Of a stretch of DNA of 7,667 nt, positions 1 through 5,759 are shown one piece after another; the stretch's first letter is position 1, and every line of letters begins with the position of its first letter. The notes under the pieces are model-generated. The model made no database searches, was not told where the DNA came from, and saw only the letters and a program-made list of their open reading frames with translations. The stretch comes from Clostridia bacterium (lineage in GTDB: Bacteria; Bacillota; Clostridia; UBA1381; UMGS1253): the NCBI GenBank assembly GCA_017411585.1, contig JAFQPV010000215.1, positions 1-7,667 on the forward strand. The letters are read 5' to 3'. The position numbers were made by a program, and so were the translations under genes.

Positions 1-535
1 CAATATCCGCTACTGCCTTACCGCAGGCGGCTTTGCCGGCATCGGTCATATGAATTTTATCTTCGCAGATGTATTCGTCAATGTGTGGACGAACCAACGT
101 ATTCAAATCGTTGATAATCACGCCCTCAGCCTGCAGCAGCGGCACGATATGCGCGTTATAACGGTCAATATCCGCATTGCTTTGCATCAGCTTTTCCGGA
201 TGCACCGGCGTTGTCGTTGCAAAAATCACATTCGGTGTCAGCTTCTTTAATTCACGCAATACCTTGAACATATCGCGCGTATATTCTTCCAAATCCACGA
301 AGCAGCCGTCCTCTTCATAGCGCACGCAGGTGTCCCACAGACCGTTATTCCAGTGAATGACATCCGGTTTTTCGCCCCAGGTCTCAAGCCAGCCCCTTAA
401 ATGGCACAGCGTATATTTTGCAAAGCGGCAGTTGTCCTCCGGACTCCACACCTCAAATTTACCCTCTAAATGCTTGGCAACCTCTTCTCTGTAGCCGAGA
501 CGGATAGAATCGCCCAAAAGCAGTAATTTTTTCAC
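1..535 (-). CDS. SGNH/GDSL-type hydrolase (esterase/lipase-like), C-terminus cut by window edge
   Basis: The minus-strand frame from a GTG at 533-535 runs open for 178 codons to the window edge. The first residues are VKKLLLLGDSIRLGYR, a classic block I GDS motif after a short beta-strand, making Ser10 the predicted nucleophile. A second conserved block reads VIHWNNGLWD (residues 59-68), matching the Asn-bearing block III of SGNH hydrolases. Near the break, D159-x-x-H162 (EDKIHMTD) supplies the expected Asp-His pair, so the catalytic triad looks complete. There is no signal peptide or membrane segment, so the enzyme is probably cytoplasmic. The family hydrolyses carboxyl or acetyl esters, but the substrate cannot be read from sequence. 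The GTG start is supported by an AGAGGG ribosome binding site about 7 nt upstream and a consensus promoter at 565-593. It is a monocistronic-looking divergent neighbour of fba; only the last residues are missing. Confidence 0.82.
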   Translation of the reverse strand, partial: MKKLLLLGDSIRLGYREEVAKHLEGKFEVWSPEDNCRFAKYTLCHLRGWLETWGEKPDVIHWNNGLWDTCVRYEEDGCFVDLEEYTRDMFKVLRELKKLTPNVIFATTTPVHPEKLMQSNADIDRYNAHIVPLLQAEGVIINDLNTLVRPHIDEYICEDKIHMTDAGKAACGKAVADI

Positions 536-564
536 AAAAAACACCCTCTTTTCAAATTTTCTAT

Positions 565-593
565 ATTATACACCGCACACACAGCCACGTCAA
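565..593 (-). promoter_or_regulatory. Sigma-A promoter for the SGNH hydrolase gene
   Basis: On the minus strand, TTGACG (plus positions 588-593) and TATAAT (565-570) are separated by exactly 17 nt. Box and spacing are nearly consensus for the housekeeping sigma factor. The implied start near 558 gives a leader of about 20 nt that contains the AGAGGG ribosome binding site before the GTG at 535. Confidence 0.8.
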
Positions 594-637
594 GCATTAC
601 GGATGAATAAACTTTGCAAATTTTTTAACAAAAACAC

Positions 638-665
638 TTGTAATTTTTCGATTTCGTGGTATAAT
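638..665 (+). promoter_or_regulatory. Sigma-A promoter for fba
   Basis: TTGTAA (638-643) and a perfect TATAAT (660-665) lie 16 nt apart, upstream of fba. The -35 box matches consensus at 4 of 6 positions. The surrounding sequence is very AT-rich, as expected for a strongly expressed glycolytic gene. Transcription would start near 672, giving a leader of about 54 nt that begins with the inverted repeat at 675-699. Confidence 0.7.
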
Positions 666-674
666 TTATATTTG

Positions 675-699
675 GTGGGTAAAATTGTAATGTACCCAC
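675..699 (+). promoter_or_regulatory. Inverted repeat GTGGGTA-N11-TACCCAC in the fba leader (candidate operator or 5'-UTR hairpin)
   Basis: GTGGGTA (675-681) and TACCCAC (693-699) are perfect 7-bp arms around an 11-nt AT-rich centre. The repeat starts only 9 nt after the -10 box, at or just after the predicted transcription start. A protein bound there would block initiation or clearance; alternatively the RNA could fold into a stem in the leader. It ends 12 nt before the ribosome binding site, so the stem would not directly mask it. The regulator is not identifiable from sequence. Confidence 0.5.
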
Positions 700-711
700 A
701 TAAAGTAGAGT

Positions 712-717
712 AAGGAG
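712..717 (+). promoter_or_regulatory. Ribosome binding site AAGGAG that fixes the fba start
   Basis: AAGGAG at 712-717 sits 8 nt before the ATG at 726. A GTG at 717-719 is in frame, but it overlaps this site and so cannot be served by it. The site therefore rules in favour of the ATG at 726. Confidence 0.85.
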
Positions 718-725
718 TGAACGAA

Positions 726-1661
726 ATGCCATTAGTATCCACAAAGGAAATGTTTAAAAAGGCATACGAAGGCGGCTATGCAATCGGCGCCTTCAACGTA
801 AACAACATGGAAATTATCCAGGGTATCACCGAGGCTGCAAAGGAAGTTAACGCACCGTTAATTCTCCAGGTTAGCGCAGGCGCAAGAAAGTATGCAAACC
901 ATACTTACCTCGTAAAGCTTGTTGAAGCTGCTATTGAGGAGACCGGTCTTCCGATCGCGCTGCACTTAGACCACGGCGATTCCTTTGAACTTTGTAAGTC
1001 CTGTATCGACGGCGGCTTTACCTCCGTTATGATTGACGGTTCCCACCTGCCGTACGAGGAAAACGTAGAACTGACCAAGAAGGTTGTTGAATATGCACAC
1101 GCAAGAGGCGTTGTTGTAGAAGGCGAGCTCGGTAGACTCGCAGGTATCGAGGATGCAGTGAACGTATCCGCTGAAGATGCTTCCTACACAAGACCGGAAG
1201 AGGTTGTTGACTTTGTTACACGCACAGGCGTTGACTCTCTCGCAATCGCTATCGGCACAAGCCACGGTGCATACAAATTCAAGCCGGGCCAGAAGCCGCA
1301 GCTTCGCTTCGACATCCTCGAAGAGGTTACAAAGCAGCTCCCGGGCTTCCCGATTGTTCTGCACGGTGCATCCTCCGTTATTCCGGAGTATGTAGAAATG
1401 ATTAACGCAAACGGCGGCGATATGCCGGATGCTATCGGTATTCCGGAAGATATGCTGCGTGAGGCTGCAAAGAGCGCTGTATGTAAGATTAACATCGACT
1501 CTGACCTCCGTCTCGCTATGACAGGCTCCATTCGTAAGTACTTCAACGAAAACCCGAGCCACTTCGACCCGAGACAGTACCTCAAGCCGGCTAGAGCAGC
1601 GATTAAGGACCTCGTTAAGAAAAAGATTGTTAACGTACTTGGTTGCGACAACAAAGCGTAA
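726..1661 (+). CDS. fba: Class II fructose-1,6-bisphosphate aldolase
   Basis: This 311-residue protein is the zinc-dependent aldolase of glycolysis and gluconeogenesis, splitting fructose-1,6-bisphosphate into DHAP and glyceraldehyde-3-phosphate in the cytoplasm. It opens MPLVSTKEMFKKAYEGGYAI, the characteristic clostridial Fba N-terminus. HLDHG (residues 80-84) carries the catalytic Asp82 and zinc ligand His83; EGELG (132-136) holds the conserved Glu; GTSHGAYK (177-184) and VLHGASS (211-217) supply further zinc-ligand histidines, His180 and His213; NIDSD (256-260) is the phosphate/DHAP-binding block. Length fits the long clostridial form. The in-frame GTG at 717 is rejected because it lies on the ribosome binding site. 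Codon usage is strongly biased (AAG, CCG, GTT), as in highly expressed genes. It has its own promoter and terminator and stands apart from the minus-strand operon, although that operon's DHAP product would reach this enzyme. Confidence 0.97.
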   Translation: MPLVSTKEMFKKAYEGGYAIGAFNVNNMEIIQGITEAAKEVNAPLILQVSAGARKYANHTYLVKLVEAAIEETGLPIALHLDHGDSFELCKSCIDGGFTSVMIDGSHLPYEENVELTKKVVEYAHARGVVVEGELGRLAGIEDAVNVSAEDASYTRPEEVVDFVTRTGVDSLAIAIGTSHGAYKFKPGQKPQLRFDILEEVTKQLPGFPIVLHGASSVIPEYVEMINANGGDMPDAIGIPEDMLREAAKSAVCKINIDSDLRLAMTGSIRKYFNENPSHFDPRQYLKPARAAIKDLVKKKIVNVLGCDNKA

Positions 1662-1671
1662 GAGAATATTT

Positions 1672-1702
1672 AAAAAGGATGTGAGAAATCACATCCTTTT
1701 TT
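1672..1702 (+). terminator. Intrinsic terminator of fba, probably bidirectional
   Basis: A perfect 13-bp stem (1672-1684 with 1689-1701) encloses a GAAA loop and ends in six T residues on the plus strand, 10 nt after the fba stop. On the minus strand the same stem also ends in a run of T residues, because its outer part is A5/T5. It lies about 70 nt downstream of the ETF fusion's stop, so it can terminate the converging operon as well. Confidence 0.9.
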
Positions 1703-1730
1703 GTTTCTTCGCTGATTTTAATATAACATC

Positions 1731-1756
1731 GTAGGGGGTGTTCACGAATCGCCCGC
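1731..1756. repeat. Possible degenerate short intergenic repeat
   Basis: Between the terminator and the ETF stop lies an imperfect palindrome, with GGG and CCC outer arms around TTCACGAA (1741-1748) and a right half ending in AATCGCCCGC. It resembles short palindromes I associate with gut Firmicute intergenic regions, with the left arm decayed. With only one copy here, the repeat status is inference. Confidence 0.25.
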
Positions 1757-1771
1757 ACAATTACATCCCTG

Positions 1772-3124
1772 CTAAAATTCCTCCAATACCCCGTAATCCG
1801 CATATTCAAAAATGCGGGCATCCTTATCGGGGTTGATGGCGATAACCGTTTCAGCACCTTCAATTGCACAGGTGTGATGAATTGCGCCGGAAATGCCGAC
1901 GGCAATGTAAATTTTCGGGCTGACGGTTTTGCCGGTAAGTCCGATTTGGCGCTCATACGGCGCACCATTCATATCCACCAGTCCGCGCGATGCACCGAGG
2001 CTCGCGCCGAATTCTTCTGCCAAGGCTTCCAGCTTTTCTGCTTTATCCGCCACACCCTTGCCGCCCGATACGATGATATCGCTCGAGGCTGACGCGGTGC
2101 GCACTGTTGCCATCTGCGGCTTTGTTACACACTTTATCTTTGCAGTGATGTTGCCGCCCTGCGCCGGACGGTACATAAAAAGCGTTTCGCCGTCCGTTTC
2201 GAGGCGTGTGCAGTCCGCGCAAAGCCCAGTTTCTAAAATTGCCGCCGCAATCGGCGCATCCCTTCTGCCCTGCAAATCCGCATTCCACAAAATGACCTCC
2301 GGCTGTTTTTCCTTTGCCATTTTTGCAATTTTTACCGGGTCGGTTTCGTCAATCAAAACCACTTCTTCGGCAATTTCTGCCGCCTTTTCATACACGGCAC
2401 TGCCGGCCGTCCAAACGCTACTGAGCTTCACGCCGCTTTCGGCTTTCGCTTCTGCACGGCGCTCCTGCTTTTTTAATTTTTCCACCAACGGTGCAAGCTC
2501 TGCCATAGAAATAAACTTGCATTTTCTTTTGCCGCGCTCGTTTTCAAAGCTTTCCAAAACGCGCGTCGGCGAGCCTGCAAGTCCGCATTGTTCCTTATCC
2601 AGGCCAAGCACGCTGTTGTCCCAAATTCCAACTGTACCGGCTTTTGAAAAAATGCTCGGAAAGCGCAGAATGTAGCCGCGCTCTATGGTCACAACTGCCG
2701 GAAGCGGCGCGCTTTCTTCGCCCATGCGCGTGCTTGCAAGTACCTTTGTATCTGCAATTTCTATCTTTAGCGCATTGGTTATCAAGCCGCAGCCAAGCTT
2801 TTGCGCAAGCATCGGTCCGACCTGTGCGGTATCCCCATCCACACTTTGGCGACCGCATAAAACCAAATCATAGTCAAGCCTGCCGATTGCCGCCGATAAA
2901 ATTCTTGCCGTTACGAGCGTGTCCGAGCCGGCATAGGCTGCATCGGAGATTAAAACCACCTTTGCGCCAAGCCTTGTGAGCGGCAAAAGCGCTTCTTCGC
3001 AGCTTTTCGGCCCCATCGACAAAACAGTAACATCCTTCGACAGCTGCAGCGCACATTCAAGTGCAGACGCATCGAACGGATTGATTTCTCCCTTTATAAT
3101 TTTTACACAGACTAATATTTTCAT
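1772..3124 (-). CDS. Electron transfer flavoprotein, single-chain beta-alpha fusion (EtfB-EtfA)
   Basis: This 450-residue protein joins two normally separate ETF subunits. Residues 1 to about 230 are EtfB: MKILVCVKII start, NPFDASALE (15-23) and GRQSVDGDTAQVGP (91-104), the nucleotide-binding loop that holds AMP in classical ETFs and a second FAD in bifurcating ones. A charged helical stretch (about 208-230, KLKKQERRAEAK) follows. Residues about 240-450 are the EtfA FAD domain: GRRDAP (286-291), TGLCADCT (299-306), RPAQGGN (319-325), GASR (377-380), QIGLTGKTVSPK (393-404) and ISGAIHH (411-417), ending NPDKDARIFEYADYGV. EtfA normally has about 200 residues before the FAD domain; here that part is mostly missing. 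There is no stop or frameshift between the halves. The ATG at 3124 is chosen because EtfB homology begins exactly there, with an AGGTG site just upstream; the upstream extension falls in a repeat. Last gene of the operon; no dehydrogenase partner is visible. Confidence 0.9.
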   Translation of the reverse strand: MKILVCVKIIKGEINPFDASALECALQLSKDVTVLSMGPKSCEEALLPLTRLGAKVVLISDAAYAGSDTLVTARILSAAIGRLDYDLVLCGRQSVDGDTAQVGPMLAQKLGCGLITNALKIEIADTKVLASTRMGEESAPLPAVVTIERGYILRFPSIFSKAGTVGIWDNSVLGLDKEQCGLAGSPTRVLESFENERGKRKCKFISMAELAPLVEKLKKQERRAEAKAESGVKLSSVWTAGSAVYEKAAEIAEEVVLIDETDPVKIAKMAKEKQPEVILWNADLQGRRDAPIAAAILETGLCADCTRLETDGETLFMYRPAQGGNITAKIKCVTKPQMATVRTASASSDIIVSGGKGVADKAEKLEALAEEFGASLGASRGLVDMNGAPYERQIGLTGKTVSPKIYIAVGISGAIHHTCAIEGAETVIAINPDKDARIFEYADYGVLEEF

Positions 3125-3183
3125 AAAAGCACCTGAAATATTATTTTCTCTCCGCAAATTATCAAGCAAGCGCAACACCCAAT

Positions 3184-3304
3184 GGCTTCTCCTTGAGGAG
3201 AAGCTGTCGCCGAAGGTGACTGATGAGGTGATGCCGCAGTGCAACCGTTCTTTTGCAACACCTCATCCACCGCAAGCGGTCCCCCTTCCCCTCAAGGGGA
3301 AGGC
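3184..3304. repeat. Long imperfect inverted repeat made of four hairpins
   Basis: A 121-bp palindromic element fills most of the gap between the FGGY kinase and the ETF gene. The left arm has hairpins at 3186-3203 (CTTCTCC/GGAGAAG) and 3206-3220 (GTCGCC/GGTGAC), then GATGAGGTG (3222-3230). The right arm mirrors this with CACCTCATC (3259-3267), a hairpin at 3269-3280 (ACCGC-AA-GCGGT) and one at 3284-3303 (CCTTCCCC-TCAA-GGGGAAGG). A 28-nt spacer separates the arms. It has no transposase and looks like a small non-autonomous or REP-like element; similar sequences are, from memory, frequent in gut Ruminococcaceae intergenic regions. The remaining part of this 268-nt gap (3305-3392) holds only a weak 7-bp stem at 3362-3388 and no recognisable gene. 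Confidence 0.8.
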
Positions 3305-3392
3305 ATGAAAATCCATCCGCTACCTTTAGCAGAGGAAGGCAAGACCAAGGGTAGTATTACATAAAGGGCAAATATGTGTCACCCTTTAAATT

Positions 3393-4865
3393 TTAGTATT
3401 CGCCGTTATACAGCGGCTCCAATGCCTTTTGCACCGCCTTGTACTTTTTAAATACGGCGGCGTACTTTTCCGTATTTTCCGCATTCGGATGCGTTTCGGA
3501 AATAATCTGATTGCACTTTTTCACCGCCTGCGCCGGGCTTTCGAAAATGCCGATGGCAACGCCTGCCAGCATCGCAGAACCAAAAGACGAATCCGTGTGC
3601 TTCATTTCCACCAATTTTAAGCTCAGCGCATCGGAAACCATCTGCCGCCAAAGCGGGCTTTTTCCGCCGCCACCAATGATAACCGCGCTGTCCTCGTGCG
3701 GAATTTGCTTGGATGCCAGCGCTTTCATACAGTCGAGCATCGACATCGCTACGCCCTCCAATACCGCACGCGCAAAATGCGCCTTGGTATGCGATGCGCG
3801 CACAAATGTAAAATCAGCGCACAAATTCGGATTTGCATACGGTGTCAGCTCGCCGTTTAAATATGGGTGGAATACAAGTCCCTCCGCACCAATCGGCACG
3901 CTTGCCGCCAGCTTGTCTAATTCGGCATAATCCTCGCCGAAGGTGTCACGAAACCAGCGATACGATGCCGCACACGACTTTGTAGCCGTGCCGGGATAGA
4001 ACAAGCCGTCGATGACATGCGAGTAGTTAATCAGATGCGTGTCCGGGTACGGCTTGTCGGTCACAACGCAGATTCTGCCTGCCGTCGCAAGCTTCAAGGT
4101 CATCTGCCCCTTCGCGACTGCGCCCGAGGCAAACACCTCCATTACCGTATCCGTTGTGCCGCACAGCACCGGTGTGCCGGCGCAAAGTCCGGTAAGCTTT
4201 GCCGCCGCAGGCGTAATTTTTCCGACAATATCCGTCGGCTTTACGATTTTCGGCAGCATATTTACATCCAGCTCTAAAACATCGCAAAGCGTTTTCGACC
4301 ACTGCATCGTATTTATATCAAACATCATACTGCCTTCGGCTTCGATAAAGTCGGTGACATAATCGCCGGTCAGCTGATGGCGCACAAAGTCCTTTGCAAA
4401 CAGGATTTTTCGTGTTTTCGCCCAGTTTTCCGGCTCGTTTTCCTTAATCCACAAAAGCTCCGGCAGCGACCAAATGGTGTCTGCCTTATGCAGCACCTCG
4501 CGCTCAATCACCTCGCCGAAGTTTTCCTTTAAATACTGCACCTGCGCCTTCGAGCGCGTGTCCGTCCAGTAAATTGCCGGGCGGATGACGTTAAAATCCT
4601 CGTCTAAAATTACGGCGGTGTGCGTTGCCGCATCTAAAGAAACTGCCGCAATTTCATCAGGTGCAATGCCGCTTTTTTCAAGCACGCCTGCGATATTTGC
4701 GCAGGTCGCTTTCACCCAGTCTTGCGGATCCTGCTCTGCATAACCGGGCTGTGGATACGCAGTCGGGTATTCGGTTGTATGTGTGGCGGTGATGCGTCCG
4801 TCCTCGCAAAGCAGTGTTGCTTTGGATGCGCCGCCGCCAAAATCAATACCAAGTAAGTATCTCAT
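3393..4865 (-). CDS. FGGY-family carbohydrate kinase (xylulokinase-like), substrate unknown
   Basis: A 490-residue ATP-dependent sugar or polyol kinase of the FGGY family, which acts on pentuloses, hexuloses, glycerol and related polyols. LLGIDFGGGASKATLL (4-19) is the N-terminal phosphate-binding loop of the actin-like fold. PQPGYAEQDPQDW (38-50) is the xylulokinase-type block. RPAIYWTDTRS (95-105) matches the sugar-binding region. GTTDT (236-240) carries the predicted catalytic base Asp239, and IGGGGKSPLWRQMVSDAL (397-414) is the C-terminal FGGY signature and adenosine-binding loop. The usual SGQMHG of true xylulokinases is replaced by SLDAATHTA (76-84), so the substrate may not be xylulose. 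Length is normal. The ATG at 4865 follows AAAGGA with an 8-nt gap; the longer open frame runs into a repeat and is not used. It lies 102 nt after iolB and 268 nt before the ETF fusion, with no clear promoter or terminator between. Confidence 0.9.
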   Translation of the reverse strand: MRYLLGIDFGGGASKATLLCEDGRITATHTTEYPTAYPQPGYAEQDPQDWVKATCANIAGVLEKSGIAPDEIAAVSLDAATHTAVILDEDFNVIRPAIYWTDTRSKAQVQYLKENFGEVIEREVLHKADTIWSLPELLWIKENEPENWAKTRKILFAKDFVRHQLTGDYVTDFIEAEGSMMFDINTMQWSKTLCDVLELDVNMLPKIVKPTDIVGKITPAAAKLTGLCAGTPVLCGTTDTVMEVFASGAVAKGQMTLKLATAGRICVVTDKPYPDTHLINYSHVIDGLFYPGTATKSCAASYRWFRDTFGEDYAELDKLAASVPIGAEGLVFHPYLNGELTPYANPNLCADFTFVRASHTKAHFARAVLEGVAMSMLDCMKALASKQIPHEDSAVIIGGGGKSPLWRQMVSDALSLKLVEMKHTDSSFGSAMLAGVAIGIFESPAQAVKKCNQIISETHPNAENTEKYAAVFKKYKAVQKALEPLYNGEY

Positions 4866-4894
4866 AGTTTTTATCCTTTCAAATGTGGATACAA

Positions 4895-4944
4895 CCCCTC
4901 CGCTTTGGCAAAGCCAAAGCACCTCCCCTATACACAGGGGAGGC
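4895..4944. repeat. Tandem-hairpin intercistronic repeat between iolB and the FGGY kinase
   Basis: Two perfect stem-loops lie side by side: GCTTTGGC-AAA-GCCAAAGC (4902-4920) and CCTCCCCT with AGGGGAGG around a 6-nt loop (4922-4943). They are flanked on the left by CCCCTCC (4895-4901), whose minus-strand form GGAGGGG could compete for part of the second stem. The build (small palindrome followed by a CCCC/GGGG stem ending AGGC) is the same as the right arm of the 3184-3304 element. In the operon mRNA there is no T-run after the hairpins, so it is not a good terminator in that direction; mRNA stabilisation or differential expression of the downstream genes is more plausible. Confidence 0.75.
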
Positions 4945-4967
4945 TCTTTTAATTTTTCTCAAGCTGT

Positions 4968-5759
4968 TTACTGTTCAATCCAGGCGTGCTCCGGGTCGCT
5001 GCTGCGATTAAAGCCCTGGTAATCGCCCGCCATCAGCCACAAAAAGTAGCTCTTATAGCCCGGCGTTGTCACCGTGGTGTGATAGCCGTACGGCATCTCC
5101 ACAAGCTCATCGTTTTTCACTCTGTAGGCTTCATCGATTTCGCCGTCCTTTGTGTAGAGGCACTGCACAGCAAAGCCCTGCTCCGGCTCAAACAGGAAGT
5201 AGTAGATTTCCTCTGCGATACATTCGTTCGGCATATCGTCTACATCGTGCTTGTGCGGCGGGAAGCCTGCCCAGTTGCCCTCTGTGCAGTAGGATTCGCC
5301 AATCGTCAGCACCTTTGCGTTCGTTGTACCGTCGATAATAAAGCTGGTTTCTCTTTCAAATGGCACCTTGCCAAGCAGCTTTAACGGCACCCTGTCCGAC
5401 GGAAGATACTGCGGCTCGGTCTTTTCGGCAACCGGTGTTGCGCAAACCGCGATTTTCAGTTCATCCTCTGCCTTGATTTTCAATTTCTGCTCTATCGGCA
5501 TATAAAAGCTCTCTGCCTTGCGGCTTTCAAACACAGACTGTCTTTTGCCGATGTTTTCCCAAGCCGTGTCATCAAAGTATACGCTGCAATGCCCGTACAG
5601 AATAATAAATGCAGTTTCCTTATCCTCTGTATAAAAATCAAGCGTTTCACCGCCCGAAAGCTCGATAATGCCGAATTCCAGCTTTTTAAGCGTACATTTA
5701 TCTATCTCGCAAATCTTGGTATAGCCTTTGCTTTTCTGATACCCTTTTTTAAAATTCAT
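4968..5759 (-). CDS. iolB: 5-deoxy-glucuronate isomerase (IolB)
   Basis: A 263-residue bicupin isomerase that converts 5-deoxy-D-glucuronate to 2-deoxy-5-keto-D-gluconate in myo-inositol catabolism. Diagnostic blocks lie in the C-terminal cupin: NWAGFPPHKHD (162-172) with metal-ligand candidates His169 and His171, AEEIYYF (182-188) with the conserved Glu pair, QGFAVQCLYT (194-203), DEAYRVK (209-215), PYGYHTTVTTPGY (223-235) with His227, and a final DPEHAW (255-260). Length is typical. Two starts are possible: a GTG at 5768 and the ATG at 5759. The AAAGGAG at 5770-5776 is only 1-2 nt from the GTG but 10 nt from the ATG, so the ATG is chosen. It overlaps the end of the PfkB gene by 11 nt, which implies translational coupling. 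No IolG, IolE or IolD is in the window, so the upstream steps must be encoded elsewhere or differ. Confidence 0.92.
   Translation of the reverse strand: MNFKKGYQKSKGYTKICEIDKCTLKKLEFGIIELSGGETLDFYTEDKETAFIILYGHCSVYFDDTAWENIGKRQSVFESRKAESFYMPIEQKLKIKAEDELKIAVCATPVAEKTEPQYLPSDRVPLKLLGKVPFERETSFIIDGTTNAKVLTIGESYCTEGNWAGFPPHKHDVDDMPNECIAEEIYYFLFEPEQGFAVQCLYTKDGEIDEAYRVKNDELVEMPYGYHTTVTTPGYKSYFLWLMAGDYQGFNRSSDPEHAWIEQ

Noticed and set aside
536..725. Riboswitch in the fba leader
   Set aside because: The predicted leader is only about 54 nt with one simple 7-bp stem and lacks any known aptamer core.
966..1562. A 198-codon minus-strand open frame within fba
   Set aside because: It is the antisense shadow of a strongly coding, codon-biased gene, has no family resemblance and no ribosome binding site; the plus-strand protein has every aldolase motif.
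1929..2675. A 248-codon plus-strand open frame opposite the ETF fusion
   Set aside because: The translation is low-complexity (Ser/Pro/Ala-rich) and mirrors the minus-strand codons; the minus strand encodes recognisable ETF domains throughout.
3135..3165. TTGATA-N16-TAATAT as a promoter for the ETF gene
   Set aside because: The -10 box would sit only 13 nt before the ATG, putting the transcript start on or past the ribosome binding site; the match looks like chance in AT-rich sequence.
3125..3244. A 40-residue N-terminal extension of the ETF fusion
   Set aside because: EtfB homology begins precisely at the ATG at 3124, an AGGTG site precedes it, and the extension is read from repeat sequence.
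3362..3388. Terminator after the FGGY kinase (TAAAGGG/CCCTTTA stem)
   Set aside because: Only 7 bp, mostly A-T, with a 13-nt loop and no T-run on the minus strand; too weak to call.
4866..4922. A 19-residue N-terminal extension of the FGGY kinase
   Set aside because: The extension reads through a hairpin repeat and the kinase ribosome binding site; family homology starts at the ATG at 4865.
3184..4944. CRISPR array
   Set aside because: The two repeats differ in sequence, are about 1.6 kb apart with a gene between them, and show no regular repeat-spacer unit.
4922..4950. Intrinsic terminator at the CCTCCCCT/AGGGGAGG hairpin
   Set aside because: The T-rich tail follows the hairpin only on the plus strand, where no gene is being transcribed; on the operon strand the hairpin is followed by GC-containing sequence.
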